From: Pseudomonadota bacterium
GTDB taxonomy: Bacteria > Pseudomonadota > Gammaproteobacteria > Burkholderiales > SHXO01
Assembly: GCA_023430065.1 (NCBI GenBank)
Contig: JAEZCG010000117.1
Span: 1-6,631, forward strand
Direction of reading: 5' to 3'
Length of the DNA: 6,631 nucleotides
Below the pieces are notes generated by a model. The model did not search any database. It worked only from the letters and a program-made list of their open reading frames with translations, and was not told the DNA's origin. Both the position numbers and the translations under genes were made by a program. Below are positions 1-6,582 of the stretch, piece by piece. Within the stretch, counting starts at the first letter, position 1. Every line of letters begins with the position of its first letter.

Positions 1-749
<749 letters not shown>

Positions 750-772
750 AGCCCCGATCATCCGAAATGCCG

Positions 773-821
773 GACCTGTCGGCCATGGGCACAGGTCTTG
801 CGCCGGGCTGCCCCACCTGTG
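773..821 (+). promoter_or_regulatory. Alternative inverted repeats in the leader of the glycine-zipper gene
   Basis: The hexamer ACCTGT occurs at 774-779 and 815-820, and its complement ACAGGT lies between them at 791-796. The middle copy can pair with the left one (773-779 with 791-797, 7 bp, extended by GCC/GGC at 782-784 and 788-790) or with the right one (790-796 with 815-821, 7 bp), but not both. The right hairpin ends 9 bases before the AGGAGG ribosome binding site at 831-836. Neither hairpin has a following T-run, so neither looks like an intrinsic terminator. A regulatory role is only a guess; short inverted repeats arise by chance in GC-rich DNA. Confidence 0.3.
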
Positions 822-841
822 GAGAACATCAGGAGGTCAGC

Positions 842-1183
842 GTGAAATCACAATGTTTTGCAGCTCTGCTCGTATTGTCCGCCAGCGCCGCGGCGAATGC
901 GGGTGAGATAGACACCGGCGCGGTGATCGGCGGGGCGATCGGGGGCGGCGCTGGCGCCGGTATCGGGTCCACGGTGGGCGGCACCGGCGGCGCCATCATC
1001 GGCGGCGCCATCGGCGGTGCCGCCGGCGCGGCCATCGGATCCAGTGCCACGAAGAAGGAGCCGCAGAAGGTCGTGGTGAAGGAGCGCATCGTCGAGAAGG
1101 AGGTGCGCGTCGTGGAGAAGAGGTCGGGACCGCCCGGACACCACCGCGGCAAGAAGAAGGGCTGGAAGAAGCACGACATGTGA
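842..1183 (+). CDS. Small exported glycine-zipper protein
   Basis: Predicted product of 113 residues starting at GTG 842, chosen because AGGAGG (831-836) sits 5 bases upstream and a clean signal peptide begins there. Residues 1-20 form that peptide (Lys2, hydrophobic 6-17, then ANA before Gly21). Residues 26-66 are a run of Gly/Ala/Ile with GxxxG spacing (GGAIGG repeated), the glycine-zipper pattern of small membrane-associated proteins related to 17-kDa surface antigen and YmgG-like families. Residues about 69-90 are a charged, probably helical stretch (KVVVKERIVEKEVRVVEK), and the tail is very basic (HHRGKKKGWKKH). The likely place is periplasm or outer membrane; the zipper could insert in membrane or self-associate. 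There is no lipobox, as the only Cys (residue 5) lies inside the signal peptide. The frame stays open far upstream through hemF, but that part is a shadow. Molecular function is unknown. It may be co-transcribed with hemF, as no promoter is obvious in the 92-bp gap. Confidence 0.8.
   Translation: MKSQCFAALLVLSASAAANAGEIDTGAVIGGAIGGGAGAGIGSTVGGTGGAIIGGAIGGAAGAAIGSSATKKEPQKVVVKERIVEKEVRVVEKRSGPPGHHRGKKKGWKKHDM
986..1012 (+). repeat. Short tandem repeat inside the glycine-zipper coding region
   Basis: The 12-mer GGCGGCGCCATC occurs at 986-997 and again at 1001-1012, a 15-bp (5-codon) period coding for GGAI(I) units. Related GGCGG/GCGATCGG units flank it on both sides. It keeps the reading frame and is best read as the DNA counterpart of the protein's Gly-zipper repeats, a possible site for slippage in 15-bp steps. 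Confidence 0.6.
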
Positions 1184-1217
1184 CGCTGCGCGCCGACCGC
1201 GCGGCGCATCACGGACG

Positions 1218-1244
1218 AATACGGCCCGCCCAGCGGGCCGTATT
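1218..1244. terminator. Stem-loop between convergent genes, probable bidirectional terminator
   Basis: Bases 1218-1229 (AATACGGCCCGC) pair perfectly with 1233-1244, giving a 12-bp stem with a 3-base loop. The A/T-rich stem foot supplies a few U residues on either strand, but no true T-run follows, so termination is likely but may be weak or factor-aided. It lies 34 bp after the glycine-zipper stop and 21 bp after the livF stop, exactly where the two transcripts converge. An imperfect second inverted repeat (about 1187-1208) lies beside it. Confidence 0.75.
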
Positions 1245-1265
1245 GCTTCACGTTGCAGGAGCACG

Positions 1266-1976
1266 CTATTCGCCCAGGTAGGCCTGGCGCACGAGGGGAT
1301 TGCCGAGCAGCGCCGGCGCCGTGTCGCTCAACGTGATGACCCCGCTCTCCATCACATAGCCGCGACTGCTCGACTCCAGCGCCAGCTTCGCGTTCTGTTC
1401 GACGAGCAGCACCGTCACGCCTTCGGTGGCCACCTTCCGGATGGTGTCGAAGATGCGCTGGACCATCATTGGCGCCAGCCCCATGCTCGGCTCGTCGAGC
1501 AGGAGCAGCTGGGGCGCGCTCATCAGTGCGCGGCCGATTGCAAGCATCTGCTGTTCGCCGCCCGACATCGTGCCGGCGGTCTGCCGGCGCCGTTCCTTCA
1601 GGCGCGGAAACAGTTCATAGACGCGTGCGAGATCGCTCTTGATCTCCGCGCGATTGCGTCTGGTGTAGGCACCCATGTCGAGATTCTCTTCGACCGTAAG
1701 CCGCCCGAATACACCCCTGCCCTCCGGCACCAGCGCGAGGCCGCGCTCGACCAGCGCATACGAAGGCATTCCCGTCACGTCCTGGCCGCGATAGTGCACA
1801 TGGCCCTCGCGCGCGGGAACGATGCCGCAGATGGCCTTCAGCGTGGTGGTCTTGCCGGCGCCGTTCGCGCCGATCAGGGCCACCATCTCGCCGTCGTTGA
1901 CCTCGAGGTCGATGCCCTTGACCGCATTGATTCCCCCGTAGGAAATCTTCAGGCCTTCGATGCGAAGCAGGCTCAC
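1266..1976 (-). CDS. livF: Branched-chain amino acid ABC transporter, ATP-binding protein LivF
   Basis: One of the two cytoplasmic ATPases that drive uptake through LivHM. The product is 236 residues, the usual LivF length. Walker A is GANGAGKT at 36-43, the LivF-type PEGRGVF replaces the Q-loop glutamine with Glu85, the signature MSGGEQQ is at 137-143, Walker B is LLLLDEP with Asp161/Glu162, and the H-loop position holds Gln194 (LLVEQNA) rather than His, as is typical of LivF. The C-terminus RQAYLGE matches the family ending. The start is GTG at 1976, in the GTGA that overlaps the livG stop by 4 bases, with GGGAGG 9 bases upstream (1986-1991). The frame is open far upstream inside livG, but that part has no LivF character. 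Last gene of the operon, so translation is probably coupled to livG. Confidence 0.96.
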   Translation of the reverse strand: MSLLRIEGLKISYGGINAVKGIDLEVNDGEMVALIGANGAGKTTTLKAICGIVPAREGHVHYRGQDVTGMPSYALVERGLALVPEGRGVFGRLTVEENLDMGAYTRRNRAEIKSDLARVYELFPRLKERRRQTAGTMSGGEQQMLAIGRALMSAPQLLLLDEPSMGLAPMMVQRIFDTIRKVATEGVTVLLVEQNAKLALESSSRGYVMESGVITLSDTAPALLGNPLVRQAYLGE

Positions 1977-2737
1977 GGCAACCCGCCTCCCAGATACGCC
2001 TCGATCACCGCGGGATTCTTCTGAACCTCCACCGGCACGCCCTCGGCAATGCACTTGCCGTAATCGAGCACCGCGACCCGGTCGCACAAGCCCATCACGA
2101 GCTTCACGTCGTGCTCGATGAGCAGGATCGTCACGCCGTCCGCGCGAATCTGTTCCATCAGACCGCGCAGCGCGGCGGTTTCCGTGGCGTTCATGCCCGC
2201 GGCCGGCTCGTCCAATGCCAGCAGCTTCGGATCGGTCGCCAACGCCCGGGCGATCTCGAGCCGGCGCTGGTCGCCGTAGGACAGGTTCTTCGACTGGGCA
2301 TGCGCATGGCGCCCGACACCCACGTAATCCAGCAGCTCGTGCGCGCGCACGCGTATCGCGTGCTCTTCGGCCATGGTGCGCCGACCGCGCAGGATCGCGC
2401 CGAGCGCCCCCGTCTTGGTGCGCAGGTGACGGCCGACCATGACGTTCTCGATCGCGGTCATGTGCGCGAACAGGCGGATGTTCTGGAAGGTGCGTGCCAT
2501 GCCGGCGTGGACGATCACGTGCGGCTTGCAGCCGGTGACGTCGAGTCCGTCGAGCATCACCGTGCCTTCGTCCGGCTTGTACAGCCCGGTGAGCAGGTTG
2601 AACAGCGTCGTCTTGCCTGCTCCGTTCGGTCCGATGAGTCCGTAGATCTGCCCGCGCTCGATCTCGAGCGAGACCTTGGACAGCGCCTGCAGGCCGCCGA
2701 AGGACTTGCACAGCGAATGCGCCCGCAGCAGCGACAT
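1973..2737 (-). CDS. livG: Branched-chain amino acid ABC transporter, ATP-binding protein LivG
   Basis: Second ATPase of the importer, 254 residues, normal for LivG. It has Walker A GPNGAGKT at 36-43, Q-loop Gln85 in ARTFQNIRLF, a family-type signature LSYGDQRR at 152-159 (not LSGGQ), Walker B LLALDEP with Asp176/Glu177, and a true H-loop His209 in LLIEHD. The insertion between Q-loop and signature (about 102-148) and the AAGMN after Walker B (179-183) are LivG hallmarks. ATG 2737 follows the livM stop by 4 bp, and the AAGGTG at 2745-2750 lies within the last livM codons, 7 bases upstream. The stop overlaps the livF start. Product and start are both well supported. Confidence 0.97.
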   Translation of the reverse strand: MSLLRAHSLCKSFGGLQALSKVSLEIERGQIYGLIGPNGAGKTTLFNLLTGLYKPDEGTVMLDGLDVTGCKPHVIVHAGMARTFQNIRLFAHMTAIENVMVGRHLRTKTGALGAILRGRRTMAEEHAIRVRAHELLDYVGVGRHAHAQSKNLSYGDQRRLEIARALATDPKLLALDEPAAGMNATETAALRGLMEQIRADGVTILLIEHDVKLVMGLCDRVAVLDYGKCIAEGVPVEVQKNPAVIEAYLGGGLP

Positions 2738-2741
2738 CTGC

Positions 2742-3839
2742 CTACACCTTGGTCGTGACGGCTGCGCTGGTGAGTTCGCGCCGGCGGATGGGCGAGGGCC
2801 ACAGACCGCCGGGTCGCAACAGCATCACCAGGATCAGCGCCAGGCCGAAAAGCAGCATGCGCAGGCTCTCGGGATCGACGATCACCTCGCCGAACAGCTG
2901 CCGCTGCACAGGCGAGGCGGTGTGGCGCAGGACTTCGGGCAGGGTGGCGAGCAGCAGCGCCCCCAGCACGACGCCGGCGACGTGCCCCATCCCGCCGAGC
3001 ACGACCATGCACAGCACCATGATCGATTCCAGCAGGCCGAAGCTCTCGGGGCTGACGAATCCCTGGAAGGCGGAGAACAGGCCGCCTGCCACGCCGCCGA
3101 AGGTCGCACCCATGGCAAAGGCGAGCAGCTTCACGTTGCGCGTGTTGATTCCCATCGCCTGCGCAGCGATCTCGTCCTCGCGTATCGCCACCCATGCACG
3201 TCCGACGCGAGAGTCCTCCAGGCGTATGCAGATGACGATGGTGAGGATGGTGAGCAGCAGGAACAGGTAGTAGTGCAGGTGCGTGCCTGGAACGGTCACA
3301 CCGAGGATCTCGTGCGTCTTGGTGAAATCCATGCCGGCGATGCTGACCGGATCGATGCGGTTCACGCCCTGCGGACCGTTGGTGATGTTGACCGGTGCGT
3401 TCAGGTTGTTGAGGAAGATGCGGATGATCTCGCCGAACCCGAGCGTGACGATGGCCAAATAGTCCCCTCGCAGCCGCAGGGTGGGCGAGCCCAGCAGAAT
3501 CCCGAAGAAGGCGGCGACGAGCGCGCCGATCGGCAGCAGAATCCAGAACGGCAGATGCACGCCGAAGTGAGGCGAGGCGAGCAGAGCGTAGGAATAGGCG
3601 CCCACCGCGTAGAAGGCGATGTAACCGAGATCGAGCAATCCGGCGAAACCGACGACGATGTTCAATCCCATCGCCAGCATCGCGTACAGCAGCGCGAAGT
3701 CAACGATGCGCACCCAGGTTCGCGACAGGCTCGCCTCGAGCACGAACGGCAGGACCGCGAGCGCGACGGCGATCAACACCGTGCCGATCCAGGGCGCGCG
3801 CTTGTGCCGTCTGAGAGACTGCAGGAAGTCGGTCACCAT
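2742..3839 (-). CDS. livM: Branched-chain amino acid ABC transporter, permease LivM
   Basis: Inner-membrane permease that pairs with LivH to form the translocation path. The product is 365 residues, shorter than E. coli LivM (about 425), which carries a longer N-terminus; many proteobacterial homologues have this shorter form. Hydrophobic segments are seen at about 18-35, 45-65, 70-90, 96-116, 190-206, 234-256, 266-303 and 326-344. The cytoplasmic loop that contacts the ATPase is GRAWVAIREDEIAAQAMGIN (about 211-230). The VVLGGMGHVAG (about 278-288) and RPGGLWP near the C-terminus are family hallmarks. ATG 3839 has GAGGAG at 3847-3852, 7 bases upstream, and lies 15 bp after the livH stop. Substrate class cannot be read from the permease. 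Confidence 0.96.
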   Translation of the reverse strand: MVTDFLQSLRRHKRAPWIGTVLIAVALAVLPFVLEASLSRTWVRIVDFALLYAMLAMGLNIVVGFAGLLDLGYIAFYAVGAYSYALLASPHFGVHLPFWILLPIGALVAAFFGILLGSPTLRLRGDYLAIVTLGFGEIIRIFLNNLNAPVNITNGPQGVNRIDPVSIAGMDFTKTHEILGVTVPGTHLHYYLFLLLTILTIVICIRLEDSRVGRAWVAIREDEIAAQAMGINTRNVKLLAFAMGATFGGVAGGLFSAFQGFVSPESFGLLESIMVLCMVVLGGMGHVAGVVLGALLLATLPEVLRHTASPVQRQLFGEVIVDPESLRMLLFGLALILVMLLRPGGLWPSPIRRRELTSAAVTTKV

Positions 3840-3854
3840 ACGCGCGCTCCTCGC

Positions 3855-4784
3855 TCAGGCTCGCTGGGCGACGCGCTCGCCCATCAGCCCTGTGGGCCGG
3901 AACACGAGCACTGCGATCAGCACGACGAAGGCGAACACGTCCTGGTAGTGGCTGCCGAGGAATCCTCCGGTCACGTCGCCGATGTACCCGGCGCCGATGC
4001 TCTCGATCAATCCGAGCAGCAGCCCTCCGAGCATGGCGCCACCCAGGTTGCCGATGCCGCCCAGGACGGCGGCGGTGAAAGCCTTCAACCCGAGCATGAA
4101 GCCCATGTAGTAGTGCGCGATGCTGTAGTTGGCACTGACCAGGACACCGGCCACAGCCGCGAGAGCCGAGCCGATGACGAAGGTCGCGGAGATGATGCGG
4201 TTGATGTTGACGCCCATGAGGCCGGCTACGACCTGATTCTCGGATGTGGCGCGCATCGCGCGCCCGAGCCGGGTGGTGTGCACGAGCAGCAGCAGTCCCG
4301 CCATGATCAACGCCGACACCACGATGATCAGGATCTGCAGGTCGGTGATGGTGGCGCCGAAGAAGTCGTGCGGCGTTGGTTTGATGATCGACGGGAAGGT
4401 GTGGTAGCGGCGGCCCCAGATCAGCATGGCGATGTTCTGCAGCAGGATCGACATGCCGATCGCGGTGATCAACGGCGCAAGCCGCGGCGCACGTCGCAGC
4501 GGCCGATAGGCGACACGCTCGATGGAGAATCCGAGCGTCATGCACACGGCCATCGCCACCATCAGCGCCAGGAGTACAACGAGCGGACCCGGCAGCCCTA
4601 GCCCCAGGGCAGTGATGCCTGCCATCACCGACAGCGCGGTAAGCGCGCCGACCATGACGACTTCCCCGTGCGCGAAGTTGATCAGGCCCAGGATCCCGTA
4701 CACCATGGTGTAGCCCAGCGCCACCAGCGCGTACACGCTGCCCAGGACGAGGCCGTTCAGGATCTGCTGCAGGAAGATGTCCAT
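3855..4784 (-). CDS. livH: Branched-chain amino acid ABC transporter, permease LivH
   Basis: The other inner-membrane permease, 309 residues, equal to the family norm (E. coli LivH 308). The N-terminus MDIFLQQILNGLVLGSVYAL, the INFAHGE motif (35-41) and SIERVAYRPLR are diagnostic. The ATPase-contact loop is GRAMRATSENQVVAGLMGVN (about 174-193), and AVLGGIGNLGGAMLGG lies at about 237-252. It ends with the family-type FRPTGLMG. ATG 4784 fits homologue N-termini, yet the bases before it (AGACCGCG) contain no clear Shine-Dalgarno sequence, unlike the other four liv genes. It is the first gene after the terminator at 4863-4888, so its transcript probably arises from read-through from livK or from a promoter I cannot see. 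Confidence 0.96.
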   Translation of the reverse strand: MDIFLQQILNGLVLGSVYALVALGYTMVYGILGLINFAHGEVVMVGALTALSVMAGITALGLGLPGPLVVLLALMVAMAVCMTLGFSIERVAYRPLRRAPRLAPLITAIGMSILLQNIAMLIWGRRYHTFPSIIKPTPHDFFGATITDLQILIIVVSALIMAGLLLLVHTTRLGRAMRATSENQVVAGLMGVNINRIISATFVIGSALAAVAGVLVSANYSIAHYYMGFMLGLKAFTAAVLGGIGNLGGAMLGGLLLGLIESIGAGYIGDVTGGFLGSHYQDVFAFVVLIAVLVFRPTGLMGERVAQRA

Positions 4785-4862
4785 CGCGGTCTACGGACGC
4801 TGAATTCGGGCGCCGCCCCTGCGAGGACGGACGCGACGACTGGTCGTGATCGTAATCGGGCG

Positions 4863-4888
4863 AAAAAACGGCGCCGCGAGGCGCCGTT
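4863..4888 (-). terminator. Intrinsic terminator/attenuator between livK and livH
   Basis: On the - strand, AACGGCGCC (4888-4880) pairs with GGCGCCGTT (4875-4867), a perfect 9-bp GC-rich stem with a TCGC loop. The transcript then continues into an uninterrupted run of six T in all (4868-4863). It lies 56 bases after the livK stop and 78 bases before livH, inside the operon. Partial read-through here would give more binding protein than permease, a known strategy of binding-protein operons. The 160-bp gap also holds two palindromes (ACCGGCCGGT 4931-4940, CCGCGCGG 4921-4928) but no convincing promoter. Confidence 0.9.
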
Positions 4889-4944
4889 CGGGATTGAATC
4901 GACTCACCCGGCGAAGTGTACCGCGCGGGGACCGGCCGGTCTGC

Positions 4945-6108
4945 CTAGCCGCCGATCGTCTCGATGTACTCCCACTTGCCGTCCTTGACCTGGTAGAGGC
5001 TGATGCTGCCGCCCTTGATGTCGCCCTTCTCGTCGAAGGCGACGTTCCCGGTGACACCCTCGTGCTGGATGCCGGCCAGTTCGGGCAGGTACTTGGCAGG
5101 ATCGGCCGAATTCGCTTTCCGCATCGCCGCCAGCAGGACGTTGGTGGCGTCGTAGGCATAGGGCGCGTACAGCTGGATTTCCTGGTTGAACTTCGCCTTG
5201 TACCGCTCGGCGAAGGCCGGTCCCTGCGCCATCTTGTCGAGCGGCAGGCCCGGGGAGGAGGCATAGATTCCCTCGGCGGCCTCGCCGGCGAGTTTCAGGA
5301 ATTCGACGGTCTGCGTCCCATCGCCGGAGAGATACTTCGCCGTGAGTCCCAGGTTCTTTACCTGCTTCATCATCGGCCCGGCCTGCGCGTCCATGCCGCC
5401 GTAGAAGATCAGATCGGGATTCCTGCCCTTGATGCTCGTCAGGATCGCAGTGAAGTCCGTCTTGGTGATGTCGGTGAACTCGCGGGTGACGATGGTCGCA
5501 CCTGCCGCCACTGCAGCCTTCTCGAACTCGTCGGCCAGACCCTGCCCGTACGCGGAGCGATCGTCGATGATCGCGATGTTCCGGGCACCGAGCTTGTTTA
5601 CCGCGAACTCGCCCAGGACCTTGCCCTGCTGCGCGTCGTTGGCGATCACCCTGAAGGCCGTCTTGAAGCCCTGGGTGGTGTAGGTGATGTTCGTGGCAGA
5701 CGGCGAGACTTGCGCAAACCCCGCGTCGTGGTAGATCTTCGATGCCGGGATCGTGGTGCCCGAATTGAGGTGGCCGATGACGCCCACGACGTTCGCGTCC
5801 ACCAGCTTCTGTGCCACGATGGTGCCCTGCTTGGGATCGGCCTGGTCGTCCTCCGACAGGAGTTCGAGCGTGAACTTCTTGCCGTCGATCTCGAAGCCGG
5901 CGGCATTCGCCTCTTCGAGCGCAAGTCGCACGCCGTTCTCGTTGTCCTTGCCGAGGTGGGCGATGGTCCCGGTGAGGGGGCCCGCGTGCCCGATCCTCAG
6001 GGTCGACTCCTCGGTCTCGCCCCCGCATCCCGCGAGCACCAACACACCGGCTGCGCCGAGTGCGGCGACAGCTGCCTGCAACTTCGATCCCAGAGCAATT
6101 CGCGACAT
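4945..6108 (-). CDS. livK: Branched-chain amino acid type ABC transporter substrate-binding lipoprotein (LivK/LivJ-like)
   Basis: Captures substrate outside the inner membrane and delivers it to LivHM. The product is 387 residues with a type I periplasmic-binding fold. Residues 1-27 are a signal peptide ending in a perfect lipobox, LAG before Cys28, so a lipid-anchored protein is predicted. Ligand-site family motifs are GPLTG (43-47), GHLNSGTT (112-119), SPSATN (135-140), YGQG (187-190), FYGGMDAQAG and GDGTQ, where the Asp sits about where LivJ has a ligand-contacting Glu. Cys28 is the only cysteine, so the disulfide of E. coli LivJ is absent. ATG 6108 has GGGAG (6114-6118) 5 bases upstream. 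The ligand is probably leucine/isoleucine/valine, but this family also binds other amino acids, amides and aromatic acids, so it is not certain. It leads the operon from its own promoter. Confidence 0.94.
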   Translation of the reverse strand: MSRIALGSKLQAAVAALGAAGVLVLAGCGGETEESTLRIGHAGPLTGTIAHLGKDNENGVRLALEEANAAGFEIDGKKFTLELLSEDDQADPKQGTIVAQKLVDANVVGVIGHLNSGTTIPASKIYHDAGFAQVSPSATNITYTTQGFKTAFRVIANDAQQGKVLGEFAVNKLGARNIAIIDDRSAYGQGLADEFEKAAVAAGATIVTREFTDITKTDFTAILTSIKGRNPDLIFYGGMDAQAGPMMKQVKNLGLTAKYLSGDGTQTVEFLKLAGEAAEGIYASSPGLPLDKMAQGPAFAERYKAKFNQEIQLYAPYAYDATNVLLAAMRKANSADPAKYLPELAGIQHEGVTGNVAFDEKGDIKGGSISLYQVKDGKWEYIETIGG

Positions 6109-6118
6109 GGTTTCTCCC

Positions 6119-6140
6119 TTGGGCCGCGCAGGGGGCCCAA
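6119..6140 (-). promoter_or_regulatory. Hairpin in the livK 5' leader next to the ribosome binding site
   Basis: TTGGGCC (6140-6134 on the - strand) pairs with GGCCCAA (6125-6119), 7 bp with an 8-base loop. It begins almost at the start expected for the transcript and its 3' foot touches the GGGAG ribosome binding site (6114-6118). It could protect the mRNA 5' end or tune translation; no T-run follows, so it is not a terminator. Confidence 0.5.
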
Positions 6141-6149
6141 CCGCGCCGG

Positions 6150-6178
6150 ATTATTCTCCCTCACCGGACGGATGTCAA
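6150..6178 (-). promoter_or_regulatory. Sigma-70 type promoter of livK
   Basis: On the - strand, a perfect -35 TTGACA (6178-6173) is separated by 17 bp from AATAAT (6155-6150), which matches the -10 consensus at five of six positions. The DNA just upstream is A/T-rich (GCAAAA), unusual for this GC-rich window. Transcription would begin near 6143, giving a leader of about 35 bases before the livK ATG. The promoter lies downstream of the cytochrome gene's terminator, so livK is an independent unit. Confidence 0.8.
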
Positions 6179-6210
6179 TTTTGCGACAACTTTCATCGAG
6201 TTGGACACAA

Positions 6211-6241
6211 AGCAAAAGAGCCGGCACAAGGCCGGCTCTTT
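6211..6241 (-). terminator. Terminator of the cytochrome c gene, possibly bidirectional
   Basis: AAAGAGCCGGC (6215-6225) pairs perfectly with GCCGGCTCTTT (6231-6241), an 11-bp stem with a 5-base loop. On the - strand the stem ends in TTT and continues TGCTTTG, an interrupted T-run; on the + strand it ends CTTTCTTTG. It is 20 bases after the cytochrome stop and 32 bases upstream of the livK -35 box, so it separates the two transcription units. Confidence 0.85.
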
Positions 6242-6261
6242 CTTTGTTCCGCTCGCGGCGC

Positions 6262-6582
6262 TTACTTGAGCGCGAGGATCCACTCCACCATGGTCTTGAT
6301 GTCGCCGTCGGGGACGTTGTTGGGTGGCATGGGAATGCTGCCCCACACGCCGCCGCCGCCGGACTTGACCTTGGCAGCCAGCTTGGCGCCTGCACCCGCG
6401 TCACCGCCGTACTTCTTCGCCACGTCCTTGAACGAGGGGCCGACCAGCTTCTTGTCTTCCGCATGACAGGCCAAGCAGTTGTACTTGGTGGCCAGCTGCT
6501 TCGCCTTTGCGGCATCGGCCATCGCGTTGGTGCCGCCCAGGACGCCGACGGCGGCGATCGCGGCAATCAGGAATTTCTTCAT
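6262..6582 (-). CDS. Monohaem class I cytochrome c (c551/c552 type), periplasmic
   Basis: A small electron carrier, 106 residues from ATG 6582. Residues 1-22 are a Sec signal peptide (Lys2-Lys3, hydrophobic 4-17, AMA before Asp23), leaving a mature protein of about 84 residues, the size of cytochrome c551/c552. The haem is held by Cys36, Cys39 and His40 (CLACH). The distal ligand is Met85 in IPMPPNN, and KLVGPSFKDVAKKY and GVWGSIPMPP are characteristic of this group. Family members pass electrons to terminal oxidases, nitrite reductase or peroxidase; the partner cannot be told here. A TTG nine bases further upstream (6591) extends the frame, but it abuts the AAGGGG (6592-6597) with no spacing, whereas ATG 6582 has 9 bases. 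The neighbouring liv operon is a separate unit. Only about 49 bp upstream are visible, and I see no convincing promoter there. Confidence 0.94.
   Translation of the reverse strand: MKKFLIAAIAAVGVLGGTNAMADAAKAKQLATKYNCLACHAEDKKLVGPSFKDVAKKYGGDAGAGAKLAAKVKSGGGGVWGSIPMPPNNVPDGDIKTMVEWILALK

Noticed and set aside
767..841. In-frame ATG 767 (or 785) giving the glycine-zipper protein a 25-residue leader with a CPTCGE motif, perhaps a metal-binding CxxC
   Set aside because: There is no ribosome binding site before either ATG, and the extension would bury the clear Sec signal peptide.
829..1264. Two antisense open frames opposite the glycine-zipper gene
   Set aside because: They are products of repetitive GC-rich sequence, rich in Pro/Ala or Arg/Ala, lack convincing starts, and run through the convergent terminator.
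1977..2711. Upstream extension of the livF frame through livG, suggesting a 481-residue fused protein
   Set aside because: The extension is Arg/Ala-rich shadow sequence of livG in another frame. LivF homology begins at GTG 1976, which has a good ribosome binding site.
2676..4601. A 641-codon open frame on the + strand opposite livG, livM and livH
   Set aside because: It is antisense to well-identified genes, its product is a low-complexity Asp/Glu/Gln/His-rich string without domains, and such frames are expected opposite GC-rich genes with strong third-position GC bias.
4904..6028. A 374-codon frame on the - strand offset from livK
   Set aside because: It is a same-strand frame-shifted shadow of livK, with Arg/Gly-rich composition and no domain.
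6173..6190. TGTC...GACA inverted repeat overlapping the livK -35 box as a possible operator
   Set aside because: It has only 4-bp arms with an 8-bp spacer and no match to an operator I can name; too weak to claim.
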